A stretch of DNA of 64,000 nucleotides from Pardosa pseudoannulata. Its lineage: Eukaryota > Arthropoda > Arachnida > Araneae > Lycosidae. The position numbers and the translations under genes were made by a program. The notes below the pieces were generated by a model. That model was not told the DNA's origin. It worked only from the letters and a program-made list of their open reading frames with translations, and searched no databases. Location of the stretch: assembly GCA_032207245.1 (NCBI GenBank), contig CM063503.1, forward strand, positions 110,015,850-110,079,849. Direction: 5' to 3'. Numbering within the stretch: position 1 is the first letter of the stretch; each line of letters opens with the position of its first letter. Shown in pieces: positions 20,451 through 33,329 of this stretch.

Positions 20451-23400
20451 AAATTCACGTCTTTATAAATTTACTATGCAGTAAAACAATCAGTTAAAAT
20501 AATTGTTTTCTTACATATCTGATTTATAAAACTTTTCATTTATTTTTAGTCTATTATTCTGTTACAAAAATAATGCGAATTAATGTACTTTAAGAAAATT
20601 CTGAAAAACATTCAAAATCTTTTTTTGAGATATTTTTTTCAGTAAATTAAAACATGAGACATTATTTTAATTGTACCTAATAATTAGTTCGTATAAAGAT
20701 TAAAAGAAGTCGCTCATTTGACCTTAAAATTGATTTAAATTGCTAAGCCATTTTCCAAATATATGCACTTACCTAAAATTAAAGAAGCACATGAATCTTT
20801 TCTCATTAATATTTATGTAACTTAACGTTACTTAAAATCAAATCCAATTAATAGGACAAGGAATCAAAAATCATGAGGAGGCAAAAAATAGTTATTTTCA
20901 TAAAAGAAGATGTAAACAAAACAATTAGTACTTGATAATAGATACTTGACAAATTGTAACAAAATTCAATTAGACTAGCCGTATATATCAAAAACAATTA
21001 TTTTCTTTATTAATTTCAACCAGTGATCCTTTGTTTTGTTATTTTTTTAGTGAGTAAATATAGTAATTTATTTTAAGAATTGGTTAAGCTTTCAAAGATA
21101 TTACATTAGACAAATATTTCATTGGATAGGGAAATTATTTGACATTGCACACAAATGTTTAATTATCCATTTTTTATAATACCACATTAGATAAAAGCTA
21201 TGAAATTATGTTCTTATTATTTCATTAAATATATGTGCATCTCACTTTTACCTTTAAAAAGAGTTATAAAACAGTAAAATATAAACATATGAAATAAATA
21301 ATTATGAATAATTAAACAACGAAAAAATATATGCATTTTATACCAATATTGATCTGTTTAAGTCTCAGAAATATAACATGAAAAATTCAGAGATGTTTAT
21401 TATTGTTATTATTATTATTATTATTATTATGAGCAACAGGAAATTACTTTTTGTTGTAACCATGTTTTTGTTTCAAGATTATAGCAAATCGCGTTAATTT
21501 GAGCGTATACCATAGTCTGAAAACTACTAAATTGGACGATTTTTCAATTTTAAGGAATTATGTCAGAATCTATAACTATTAGTGTACTCACGTACATAAC
21601 CATCTAAATAAAAATAAATTTGCTAAATAGAAATTTGATTAGATCATTTTGAATTTATTAGTAACTTAATATAAATAGTGTAACTTAATTTGATCATGAA
21701 TAATTCAACATACAAATAATAAAAAAAATTAAAATTTCCAGAAATAAATAGGATGTTTGAAATAATGGTTGGAACATAGTCAAGCACTAGAATTTGCTTT
21801 TGGTTGTAATTTATAATGATTTAGAAATAAGAAAGTAATAATTATTATTTAAAAAATTAAATAGAGTATGGAATTTAAAATACAATTGGATTATAGTGTT
21901 CTATGTTTTGTTTGCAGATTAAACGGTATATGAAATAGTTAAAATAGCAGAAAGCGTTTAAGACTTATCATATAGTAAACTTAGAAATGTTCTCAGGAAT
22001 ATTCGATATAAATCGAAAAGAAAACAAAATGAAAGATAAAATAAATCTTACAAGCATATATAAAAATCACATCCAAAATTTCACCTTGTTGTAACTCGAT
22101 TCTTTGTAAATGGTCACTCCCTTTTATCATATCACCAATATTCAGCTGAAGTTATCACGAGTTTATTTTTATTTTATCTCATCCTTTATCTAAGAAAGAA
22201 TTTACCTTTCCTTATTTATATATATTATTTCTCCCTGATTCCCTATTTCAGACATGGTTTTTCAATATACTGGTTCCAAAGGGTTTCACCGTTACGGCGA
22301 AATATAATTTAACTTGGTGAAATACTAAAACTGAAACTGTAATGTTTGAAATAAAGGAAAGTGAAAAAGTCAAATATATTATTTGAAGCGATGGTTTGAG
22401 GAAAACATTTTTTACGTTTAAATAACCTAAGTTTATATTTTAGAATACACATTTGAACATGTTCCTTCCAATAAAAAAAGTAATATTCGAGAGAAAAGTA
22501 GATTACCAAAATAAATACTTTCTCCTTTTTTGATGAAAAATTCAATATTGTTAAGTTTCTGTAAGTTTGGATCTTAAAAAATTCATACTAAAAATTTGTG
22601 AGTACGAGTAAACATTTTGAATGGATATCAATTTTGAAATAAATTCAACTTAATATAAAAGATTGATATTTCAAATAATGTATTACACAATTCAATATAC
22701 AATAAGGAAAAAATATTTTACAGACATTTTTTGGCTAAAAAGAAATTATAACAGCTACATTAAATTTATACGTATGTTTCTGCGTGATAAACTCTTATTC
22801 AGGATTTACGATGCTAAAAACATTTTTAAGTATATTTGTAAGTTACGCATGAAACAGTATGACATGAATACAATAGTTTATTTTAAACATTGTTGTCTAT
22901 CTGTTTTCGTATTACATAGTATTATTTTTTTTTCATATGTATTTAAAATAATCATTTTCTAATACATATAGCATTGCATTGCTAGCTTTCAAATACTATG
23001 CTTTGTTAAATATCACTCTAATTCTTAAAAAAATGGAAAGCATACTTTGTTGATTATATTAATTGTTTTTTATGGGTACTTTATATTGTAGTATTTGTGT
23101 CAAATTGTGTAATTTCAGCTATTTTAATACAGAATATTTTGCATTACAATTTATTTAGAGAAATAAGCGTTCTGCTCTAAAATATTACTGAATTATTTAA
23201 ATTTCATTTCTTATAAAAAATACAAATTTAAATAGATATTATAAATTTTTTAACTGATTTTAGAAATTGACTTCAAAATTTTTGCCTAATATTTGATAGG
23301 AATTTATTACTGAATTTTGTCTAGACATATGGTGTTTTGTATTTTCTAAAACAGAATTCTCAAACAAAAAATTAATCCATAGAATATCAGATTTTTTGTG

Positions 23401-24211
23401 ACATTTATTTACTCTTCATCAATTTTCCCAAGGACAATAACTTATAGTTAGATAGCTAGAGAATGAAAATTAATTTGCTATTTCCCAAATGTATAACTAC
23501 ACTGAATTTCAAATAGCTCTTGTATATTGCGTAAGTATAAATGCCGGAAATTAATCATTAATCAGTTTTCAATTTTATCTTTTAATTTATAAATTGTCTG
23601 GCTATAGATATATTTTACATATTTTTATATTTAAACTTTAATAGATTTGTATTTATTTCGGAGATCCCCTTAAAATCGGTTTATCGTCTTTTCATTAAAT
23701 AGGATTATTCTTGCCTCTTTTTCTAAAAAGACTGAATATATTATCAAAATTACAAATCAAATATATAATGATTATTTGTTGTTAGATTTGTGCAAATATT
23801 AGATCACGTTTTACAAATTTTCATGCTAAAATATGCTACAGTTTCCCAGTGTTTTAGATAATACTTAATTATAAAGTTTACATTAGAAGTAAAAAAAAAT
23901 AATTATAAATATCTGATTCGAATGTCGATACCTTAAACAAAATGAAAATAAAATCTCAATTTCATCACATTTAATATATTCAGTATATCTATATATACAT
24001 TAGACAAGGATAGCGAGGAATTCCTATATTATTACCGAAATCGTGAGATATTAATCTGTCTAGCTGCATAACATGTTATGATACAGCTTCCAACATCAGT
24101 AATAAACTAACAGATAGAAATTCTGTTCAGCATAGATAGCCGTCAAAGAGCTTCCAAGATAATTTAGCCACTGAATACAAATCGAAGAGGAAATATTCGT
24201 AGCCAACTCAC
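20451..24211. other. AT-rich stretch, probably receptor intron
   Basis: Lies directly downstream (minus strand) of the receptor exon donor at 24206-24211, so it should be intron. Only the ATT repeat at 21403 stands out. The frame at 22663-22962 is Phe/Ile/Tyr/Lys-rich with no motif. Confidence 0.6.
21403..21430. repeat. (ATT)n trinucleotide repeat
   Basis: Short run of ATT units ending in ATG. Confidence 0.85.
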
Positions 24212-24463
24212 CATTATCTGAGTCGTAAAGGTAAATTATCGTTTTCCATTTGTAATAATTGATGACGTCCACAATAGCCTTCAGATATCGCGGTCGAAGG
24301 TTGACCCCCACATGCGAAGGCCTGTCGCTACTTGTTTGCTGGGGGAAGGCAGGACTCACCAGCGGCATTTGGAACATATTTGAGTAGGCAGCAAATGTAT
24401 CGTAGGAAGGGTCACTGGTAGGGGCAATTAAAGTGAAAATACCTCGTTCCATTTGCGAGCATA
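24212..24463 (-). CDS. AMPA-type ionotropic glutamate receptor, second N-terminal-domain exon
   Basis: Internal exon of 252 bp. The joined codon gives Leu, followed by CSQMERGIFTLIAPTSD, the conserved 'CSQ..RG' segment of AMPA receptors. Next come FAAYSNMFQMPLVSPAFP and then HVGVNLRPRYLKAIVDVINY with YKWKTIIYLYDSDNG, the hallmark 'LRP......I..Y.W....YLYD' stretch of the amino-terminal domain. The acceptor is TTTAG at 24464-24465. The donor GTGAGT occupies 24206-24211, right after DSDN plus one base (phase 1). The frame stays open past the donor into intron, so codons beyond 24212 are not real coding. The next exon, with the rest of the N-terminal domain, ligand-binding domain and channel, was not found in 1-24211. 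Either that intron is longer than 20 kb or the exon is short and missed. No frameshift or stop is seen, so the gene looks intact here. Confidence 0.9.
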
Positions 24464-25390
24464 CTAAATTAAAAACAAACACATAAGATTAGTAAATATG
24501 CAAAATATTTCTAGATTTTACATTTTACAAGATTAGATATGAAAATTCAATTTAAGTGTAAAAAATATACATACAACGCAATACAAAAAGAGCGAATTGT
24601 AATCAAACTCTATTCTCATATTCCCTCTTATTCTATATATAAAGTTATTATAGGCGTAGAGACAACATGAGAGATTTGCAGTATGCTTTAATTAACCTGT
24701 ACACTTGAGGTTTACATTTTGTTTTTATATTGTGTCTTTAAGTGAAATTGTCACTACAGAGTTTTAGTTTACTTAAGCAGGACCATGAGAAAGAAAATTT
24801 CTCAGCGTCTTTGCCTCTCGATTTGCATTGTTGTACCTCACCGCACATTACGTCGTATCTGTAAATGGCTAAAAGCCAAATTTAATAGTGGTACTTAATT
24901 TCTTAATGCTGATCAAGTTTATAGCTTAATAAAGGATTTTTACCCTTGCCGCTGACTGTTTATGCTCTCAATACATAGATTTAATGAAGTAAATATTTTT
25001 CTTTTTTTTCTCATACAGACATACAGACACAAAATAGACGCTGGCTATGTTTAGATTATATTATTTAGGAGTTAGCGAAATAAGCAAATCTTCGGCCAAT
25101 ATTGACACAAATATTTACTCAATAGTAATCGATACATTTGTTACACATTTTCTTTTAATAATTCAAGTAATTATTTAATATTAAATTTAATAATTTAAAG
25201 TAATTGCAGTTTGACTAAACAGTTTTACATTGCATTAATTTACAAATTGTTTATGTTTACTCTTTAAGCTTAATTTTAAATTTTACTTATTATAACTAAA
25301 AGCGTTATTTTACATTCTGTGTAGTTAAATGAAATCATACAAAAAAAAAACAATGATTCAGAATAGAAATAAAATAAACATCCTACTTAC
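24464..25390 (-). other. Intron of the AMPA-type glutamate receptor gene
   Basis: This is 927 bp of AT-rich sequence between the two receptor exons. On the minus strand it starts with GTAAGT and ends with TTTAG. It interrupts the codon after its first base (phase 1). Nothing else is recognisable in it. Confidence 0.85.
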
Positions 25391-25543
25391 GTGTTTGTCC
25401 AATTTTATACGAATCATCGCTATCTAAGACTTCAACAACAGGTTCCACCTTAAAACGTGCCTGAGAATCATTATTGTTGTGGACTGCTATTGCATAATTA
25501 AAGGCAGTTTGCATTTCCTCTGAGCCAGGGGTGAAAATAGCAC
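25391..25543 (-). CDS. AMPA-type ionotropic glutamate receptor, N-terminal-domain exon (upstream of the two seen)
   Basis: Partial gene, one internal exon of 153 bp. It reads GAIFTPGSEEMQTAFNYAIA and continues to a block with VEPVVEVLDSDDSYKIGQT. This matches the start of the amino-terminal LIVBP-like domain of AMPA-class glutamate receptors, just after the signal peptide. The domain sits outside the cell and drives tetramer assembly; the receptor is a glutamate-gated cation channel. The acceptor is a T-rich tract ending in AG at 25544-25545. The donor is GTAAGT at 25385-25390. The exon begins with two bases completing a codon and ends with one spare base, so it is phase 1 at both ends and joins the exon at 24463 in frame. 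No stop is present. The exon with start codon and signal peptide was not found; it should lie at higher coordinates. I cannot tell which paralogue this is. Exon structure and family are well supported. Confidence 0.85.
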
Positions 25544-27428
25544 CTAAAAAATAATTCATTGTATATATTTCATATACCTGGAATGATTTTTAGCTAATGT
25601 AATACTTAACCACTCCACAAAAAAATATATTTTGCTAAATAAAAATATAAATATTTTCTGATCTCATAATATCCTATCCCTTATTAATAAGATAATAAAC
25701 ATTTTAACTCATCAGAATATTTTGATATCCGAATAATTCCTGTCAAATATATATTGACGAATATCTTAAAGTTAATATAGACAGCACAAAGTAAAACAAA
25801 CATAGAAATTAATTAACTCTGAATATTACACTGTGTCCTTGGTAGTTACCAGCTGTCATTTAAACATCCTAGGATGCCTTTTATAAAAAAAGGAAAAACT
25901 ACGCTATTAGAGATTTACTTTTTATCCTGTGCAAACAAAAGGATTTAAAGTAAATCTTTATAATAGATAAAGCTATTTGGGATATTTTTCAGTCGATGGA
26001 CCTGCCGAAAATGTAAATTTATATTCTAAGCTCGGAGAATCATAATACGTAAAACCAGATGACAAAGCCATAAATTATAGCAGATGCTCGAAAATTTGGT
26101 AAAATATTTATAGAATTGCCATTACTGCGCTGAAAATGAAAACTCTTTTTGTAAAAAAGTAAAAATACTTCAAACTCGTTTTAGCTATCCCTAAATAAGG
26201 AAGCTGTGTATTTATGGGTTAAATAGCAGAACTTGACCAAAATAACGAAATATATTTCTCCTTAAAAATATACAGGTACAGTTTAAAGTTTCTAATCAGG
26301 AGAAATTTTGCAACTGGATGATGATTTTTTACCTCATTAAGTTTTTTTGCTGGTGTTCCTGTCGTATTCTGGAATTTAAACTGCTCCAGGTGCAATTTTT
26401 TAATAATTTAATCAGAATTTATAGACATCATTTATTAAAATAATCCTCATAAAACTGAGTATATTTTGTACAATGTTAAGTATTTTGTCATGTTACACAG
26501 AACAGAATACAGAAAAATCCCCGAGAGTTAAAATGTTAATAGTTTAACAATTTTAAATTTTTGCTTTATATAAGTTTTAGTTAAGATAGGGAAAATTTTG
26601 TATCGTGTTATCTTTCTATATAAACTCTAATCATGAAGTAAAATTATAAAGTTATTTAGTTGATACATAATGTATTAGGGTATTTTAAAGTTTAAAGGCT
26701 GAGTTTCATTGAAAATATTTTCTGTTTTAATTAAAATTTCTTCCTTTTGTGTACTATTACTATTCTACAAAAAAAGGGAACTGTTGTGACGTTTATTTCC
26801 TTAAGAGTACATAAAGTAAATCAATTTTCATGACGGCATTAATAAAACAAAATTTTAAATTGGTACCTTGAATATTTTAATGATTTTATAGATTTTAGGT
26901 TCTTTTTTTAACAAATAGAAACTTTAAAATATTATAATACTTTTTCCTTCAATTCTATGATTTAAAACTCTAAGCCACTTTTGGATATAAGATAAAAATG
27001 TTAATATTTTAAAAGAATTTATATAATTTACAAAATAAGTCGATACTTGAAATTAGCAATAACTAACTTATTTGATTTATTAACAACCAAATATATACAA
27101 AAACTGTCAAATTTTATTGTTTTTCATTTTATGTGAATGTAAAAATGTTTAAACATATCCAACATTAAAATACATAGTACACACTTCTACACAAGAATAA
27201 ACCCCTTTAAATAATTTTGTGTAGAAATCTTATTATAAAGAAAATTTATATAATGGTTTAAAATTCAGATTTAAATTTAAATTAATATTCAACCACGTTA
27301 TAGTTTTCTTACAACACCTGAAGCTGATTTTGAAATACAAAACAATTAAAATGGTTACTGTATTATTTAAAACAATAAGCTTGACAGAGTACCATATCCC
27401 AATGATTGCTACATTTTGTGGAAGTGTC
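25544..27428. other. AT-rich stretch, probably receptor intron
   Basis: Lies upstream of the first visible receptor exon on the minus strand. No signal-peptide exon could be identified in it. Confidence 0.6.
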
Positions 27429-28004
27429 TTAATCCCTTCCCGGTATGATTTAATAATGAAAAACTGTGCATGAAATAACCATTTAATTTTTATTTAAAAA
27501 ACTTGTTTCATTTTACAATTCTTACATATTCTTAATTAAAATCCACTTTTTACATAGTGTTAAATAATATCAGAAACAGTAAAATTAAGGAAATATCAAA
27601 GCAAAACATTAATAAGGTATACAGATAATAGTCTTCAAGCTAGTGGTACTTTTCAAAACAAAGTGCAAAGGAATTCTTAATTGTTTACACCGCCAAGTAG
27701 TCTCACGTTTAATTTGATTCTTGTAACACACACGGCATTTTAGTAGGTTTTCTTTTATTTTGACTCATTAATTTGGCAATGACTTGTACCAAGAAATTCT
27801 AAGTAAACAATATGCAATAGTGACTTGTGATTTTCACAAGTGATAAAAGTGTTGCCAAATTCAGTACACTAGAAATTTTAATCTAAATTAATTATCATAT
27901 TTAACAGTAACTTTAATCGCATGTCGAGTGTAGCTCGTCATTGTGCGGCATGGAATGAAAAACTAATGACGAGCTAGAATCGTCATTTTACTGGAAGGGG
28001 TCAA
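27429..28004 (+). mobile_element. piggyBac-like non-autonomous element (MITE-like)
   Basis: The left end is TTAA (27429-27432) followed by TCCCTTCCCGGTATGA. The right end, read on the other strand, is TTGA followed by CCCCTTCCAGTAAAATGA. The termini are imperfect inverted repeats sharing CCCTTCC. The flanking TTAA and TCAA fit the TTAA target duplication of piggyBac elements with one mutation. Near the right end, a perfect 12-bp inverted repeat (TAGCTCGTCATT at 27931-27942, AATGACGAGCTA at 27965-27976) can form a subterminal hairpin. The interior is about 570 bp, AT-rich and non-coding. Family assignment is inferred from ends and target site only. Confidence 0.5.
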
Positions 28005-29429
28005 CATCTTTGACCAAGTAGTATGGTTTTATTATTATATACACACTAGAAATAAAGATAAGGATTTTCGTTTTTTAATCACACAGATAAAGTTCTTAAA
28101 AAATTCTATACTACATATTTTGATGTATAAAACTCTGTAATACTATTTAATATTTAAGACAGACAAATAAAATAATAAATTATAACTATATCATATTGAC
28201 AGTAGTAATGCTTTATTTAGTGTAAGAGTTTGACTTGTAATCCTTATTATTTTTTCTTCTATGTAAGGTGCGTAAAAAATTGTCGGAATTCCAATTTTAT
28301 TATAGACATTTTTTATGTTAATGAAATACAAGCATAAGTTTTCCACTGATCATGAAAAAAGTACCGTGCTTAGCTCTAATTATATTTTCCAATTCCTGAA
28401 GAAAATGCATTTCTTTTATTTATTAAACAGAAAAAAGTACATCATACCCATTAAAATAATGATTTCAAAGTAGTTATAGATATTAAGTTTTTTTAGGTAA
28501 TTTTTAAAGTGTAATAAATGTGAAATTTTTATATTAAGTTGATTTTTCCTCATAAATGAAATCCTAGTCATTAGAAAGTGCATTACTATTACCATTATTC
28601 CAATTTTTAAAATCACACATTTATCTCAAATACTAAAACATTAAGTGGAAAAACTACGCAATATTTTTGTATAAAGGAGAAAACGTAAATCCACCTTACA
28701 AAACTGTGTGCACATGTTTAACAATCTGATCTGTACTGAATTACAACAGCCATGTTTTAGAAGCACTTTGAACGCAACTAAGGAAAGCTGAATTTACTAC
28801 TATAGTTTTAATATTTTGGAAGACATAATGCGATAATAAAAAATGAAAGGAAAATCACTGGATTAGTCTACCTAAATAAACTTTCAAATGACGTACAATT
28901 ATATATATTTCAAATAATTAGAATGTGTAGACAAAACTGTGAAGTGGTTAAAAAGAATAGAACACGGATGAATAGTAAATTTCTCACATTACATAAACCT
29001 ACTGTATTTTCAATAGCTACTTAAATAATTTGGAGTTAACTGAAGCGAAATTGCACTACTATTGTATCTATAACAATGGAATTTATTATGTTCCATAAAA
29101 AATTATTTTTAACTGCCTGAATAAACTATAAATGTATAAGATTTCTTAAACTTGAGACATCCACTAGCAGGTACCTGCCATGAATTCTATCATCAATTGC
29201 ATATGAGTTTATAAATATACAGATTCCTGAAGTTCGTTTTGACTTATAGATGTTTGTCCTTTTTACATTTTCTATTCAAGAGGGGTATACATATAAAATA
29301 TATATGAAATAACATACACTTGTTATTAAAAGTTATTTAAGTTGTATACTAATTAAATCTTACAATTAAGGTAAAAGTAGCTAAAAAGTCTAAAATAAAA
29401 ATGCATTTTTTCCTTGTTGTCAAGTGCTT
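28005..29429. other. AT-rich stretch, nothing recognised
   Basis: No motif, repeat or credible frame. Confidence 0.6.
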
Positions 29430-29665
29430 TGGACGAACAAACGGCATCAGCCAGATGCATGCCACAGTAATTAAGGTGAAGAGGTGCGATTTTCGATTTA
29501 CGAGCTCCCCTAGGTTGAAAGAACAGCTTTGCTCAAGTAGGTCTTCGTAATTTAGAAGCAGGGAAAAGGACAGAAGACCCCCAAGCTTGGCATGCCACTC
29601 TTGAGGTAACGACTGAAAACTTAGAGAACATTGCGACCATGAGCATCTTTTAGGTGCCCCAGTCA
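29430..29665 (+). repeat. Diverged copy 1 of an unknown interspersed repeat
   Basis: A GC-richer block alignable in the same orientation with 49945-50165. Shared landmarks in order are AATTAAGG, GTGCGA.TTTCG, GAAAGAAC, TTCGTAATTTAGA.GCA, a purine-rich stretch, and a final CCCAGTCA.CATT. The 106-residue frame on the minus strand here is probably not a gene, because the other copy is open on the opposite strand. Type of element unknown. Confidence 0.55.
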
Positions 29666-29690
29666 ACATTAAGAAACATAGCTGACGTCA

Positions 29691-30088
29691 TACTGCATAC
29701 CTGGAAGGTGTTTTCACTCCGGTTAAGAAATCACTCCCGGTAAAGATTACTTAGTGACGTCAAACCTCCACACCAGTTGAGATAATTCTTCTAATCCACT
29801 TCACCGGGCGGCATTTTAAACTTCAGCACGTGGCTGTTATGTAGATAGATTAGCATGTGAAGACTGTATTAAAGCCGCCGGGAAATGCAAGCCTAGATGC
29901 TCTTTCGTGGCCGCCCTGTAAGGGATGTCCGTTCTGTAAACCGTTTTATTTGTAGGTGGCAAGTTGCTACCAAGTAGTATACAGTTCTTAATGTTTCTTC
30001 TATAGTAATCTTATTTTTAATAAACGAGTCAGCCTCTGGCATTTCGAGTGTTTTTCTTCGAGAGAACTTCACATCTACTGCATACCTG
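29691..30088. mobile_element. GC-richer insert flanked by 13-bp direct repeats
   Basis: The 13-mer TACTGCATACCTG occurs at 29691-29703 and again at 30076-30088. Between them lie 372 bp with clearly higher GC and several CpGs than the AT-rich surroundings, plus a polyadenylation-type AATAAA at 30019-30024 close to the right side. This fits either a retroposed insert with its target duplication or a solo LTR (a TG...CA reading between 29702 and 30082 gives a 4-bp TACC duplication). No coding frame. Identity unresolved. Confidence 0.45.
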
Positions 30089-31197
30089 CTACTGATATGG
30101 CGTAGTATTCTTACAATAGCTGATCTAATTACATATTAAGGATACGAAAGGACTTAAAGTTGTGCGCGTGCGAGTATATATATATTTCTTTTAGAAATAA
30201 ATTACCATTTAATATAATTAAATGTAACTTGCATCGCTATCAAATTTTATTTGATTTATCAAATATTTATTGCACACTAGTAAAAAATAAAACAACAACA
30301 ACCCGAAAATAAATATATTTTTGTATTAAAATAACTTAAAATTGGTTTCGTTTTCCTCTAATGCTTTCACTGTGAAACGTTTATCGGAGATGATATATCC
30401 CATCGGTTAAAAAAAAAGTCTCTTTAATGGTAAATATCAGCTTGTATAGGATGAGTTTCATATTTCAGATGAAGCTACAATTGTAACAGTAATCATAATA
30501 TTTAACATTTTAAAATAAATTACATACTTTGGTATAATAACTCTCGTTACTGTGGTGTAATCGCACAAAGAAAGAAAAAACTCCACTCCTTTGATTTATT
30601 TCTCTTTCGTGATAACTTCTTCCTCTTTTAACTTTAAGAGTCACGCGCATTAATTTCTGATATTCATGTCGGAAATCATTTAGATCCCAAAGAAGTTGTA
30701 ATTTTTCTATTCCCCATCATTGAAGTGCATTTAAAACATTTCTATTCATTTAAGTGCTACAGGCGCGTTTCTTTGATGTCGGTACTTAGGCATCATTAGA
30801 TGTTTGAAGATGCATTTTTAAAAACATCAAACTGAAAAGTCTGCTTTCATTAATTCTACAGCAGAATGTGGCAGAGAAATTCAGCTGTAAGAAACTAGGG
30901 AGATCACGTACACTTATAAATAATAAATCTTTATAAAAGTTTGATTATGACGTCCTAACGATTACAGCAGATAATTTAAATATATTTTGAAATTAAAAGA
31001 CAAGAAAAAAGTTTTGTATAAACTTATGCTGAACAAATAAATAAGTTATTAATGGGATTCTTGAGATACTTTAATTATATTTTGCATCTGTTGGGTAATG
31101 TAATAGAACTTTTCAGCTATAATTTATGTTAGACGTACTTTTATTTTTTACATTTTTATCTAGTTATATATTTTAGATCCTTAGTAATTTTAGAAAC

Positions 31198-31343
<146 letters not shown>

Positions 31344-32067
31344 TCCTACTCATATAAATGTAATCAATTTTACAATAAAAATAAATAATGGTCTGTAAAG
31401 TTATACTTAACAGTTTATAATCTCTGCAATTTTATTATAAGGTTTGTTTCCATAATTGCTTTAGTGGTGTTAAATGTTTACTTAAAACAAGTCAGTAATT
31501 ACTCTTTTTTCTGCCTTGAAACAAGTTTAATTATCTGTATAACTAATGAAAGAAGTTATTACTTTCAAAGCTGGTTTATCTTTCTTCCTCCGTGAAAGAA
31601 AAACAATTCGCTCTAAACAAGTAAATAAGGAAAATAAGTAACCATTTCTAGAAACTCTATTATTCATAAAACACAAAATATTTACTCTAATCTTGGGTAT
31701 GGGCCAAAAGATTTCTAACGATGCCAAATTTCTATAATGATGTATTAAATTCCTATAGTGCATTTATAATATCTTAAACAAAATAAATCTCTACTGTTTT
31801 AAGTCTAAAACAACAAATTATCTAAGCAGGCTCGATATAATATGCAGAATATATATGAATAGAAAAAGAATAACAAATTATCCTTTTAAGTTGATACTTT
31901 GATGCATTGATGAGAACAATGTATAAATTTTCCAATACATACATCATTAAATGATTATAGATATAATAGACAAATAATGGAAAATCTTGTAATAACAATT
32001 CTTAAATGATATTGAACATATGATGTCAAACCTCTATTTGCATCATAAGCATAAACACTTCCAGTTG

Positions 32068-32068
<1 letters not shown>

Positions 32069-32100
<32 letters not shown>
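32069..32100. repeat. (TA)n microsatellite
   Basis: About 32 bp of pure TA. Confidence 0.9.
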
Positions 32101-32102
<2 letters not shown>

Positions 32103-33329
32103 CTGATTTTAGACTAAAGATAAATGCATTTTATAAAATTTTCATGTAATATATCCGCCAATTCTTGTAGTGATTTAGAAGGAGAAAAGCACCCTTCACA
32201 TATTGTTGTTGACATACCCATAAATCTTCAGTCGTGTTAAAGTAATGATCAGAACCCCAAGACATGTCATTTTATGCAGTCTTTCGCACATACTATATTG
32301 AGCAGGTGTTTATCGAATGCTGTAGCTTTCCCTGCCGTGAGTTGTCCTCGATGACTGATGGAATTATGCTTCATCTCTATTGATTGTTGACCCTTTCTAA
32401 TTGGGTAAACATTCATTATATCTTCTGTTTTCCTGTAATGGAATAATTTAACCGGTGTATAACCTTGCATCAAATACATTCTAGTTGTGTGCTATTCAGT
32501 CAGAGATGTTGTAATTCGTAACACATCTGATACAATTGATTTCTATTGTGTGTACCCTTTTTTAAGACAATTAACCCAACAGCGCTAAATAATTGGGTTT
32601 TTTCTGAAGAAAGCAATTGGGGAAAAAATTCATAAAAGAAGTCAATTGCCCACCATACAATTTTTCAAGCTACTATAAAAGTAGGTATGAAAATGAATAA
32701 TGTTCTATCCGATTTTGAAGGAAGTTCAATATAATATGTATTACAAAAGAGCATTTTAAATTTTATGTAAATTTTTATATTTTATGGTACCAAAATCGTA
32801 ATATACCATAACAGATGGTAAACTTCATAACAATGTTCTTTAAAGCAACATTGTATATACTTTTTTCTAAACAGTCATAAATCGCCTGAAAAAGGGAAAG
32901 CCATTATATTAAAATTGTGTGTATCCCAGCATAAATGAATTCCTCGACAAACAGACTAGTTAGAATGAGTATTGATCATAAAATACCAAAAATAATATTT
33001 TAGATCATAAGTGATTTCTAATACTAGATTTGGAATTAACTGTAGGGATGGATGATTGTAATTTAGTGTCACTGAATCCCAAATGGAATATATTGTCTAA
33101 AATCGATGAGTGCCATCAAAAGACAGTGAAATATGTAAAAATGCAAAGTGAAAAATATACAATATGCAATGGTAAAATTTGGAACACAAAAACACTATAA
33201 AAAAGTAAGATGAAAGAAGTTGAACTAGAATTAAAACCAATGAAGGAGGCAAAAGGACAGATGGGAAGAGAAAAATCAGATATGATAGTAAATCCCGTTG
33301 TCTCTCAGAAAGGAAAAAACATTAGGTTA

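Noticed and set aside
22663..22962. 99-codon plus-strand frame
   Set aside because: The length is notable, but the residues are those of AT-rich codons, with no motif and no flanking exons.
24096..24211. Continuation of the receptor frame past 24212
   Set aside because: A consensus GTGAGT donor sits at 24206-24211, and the residues after it lose similarity to receptors, so it is intron read-through.
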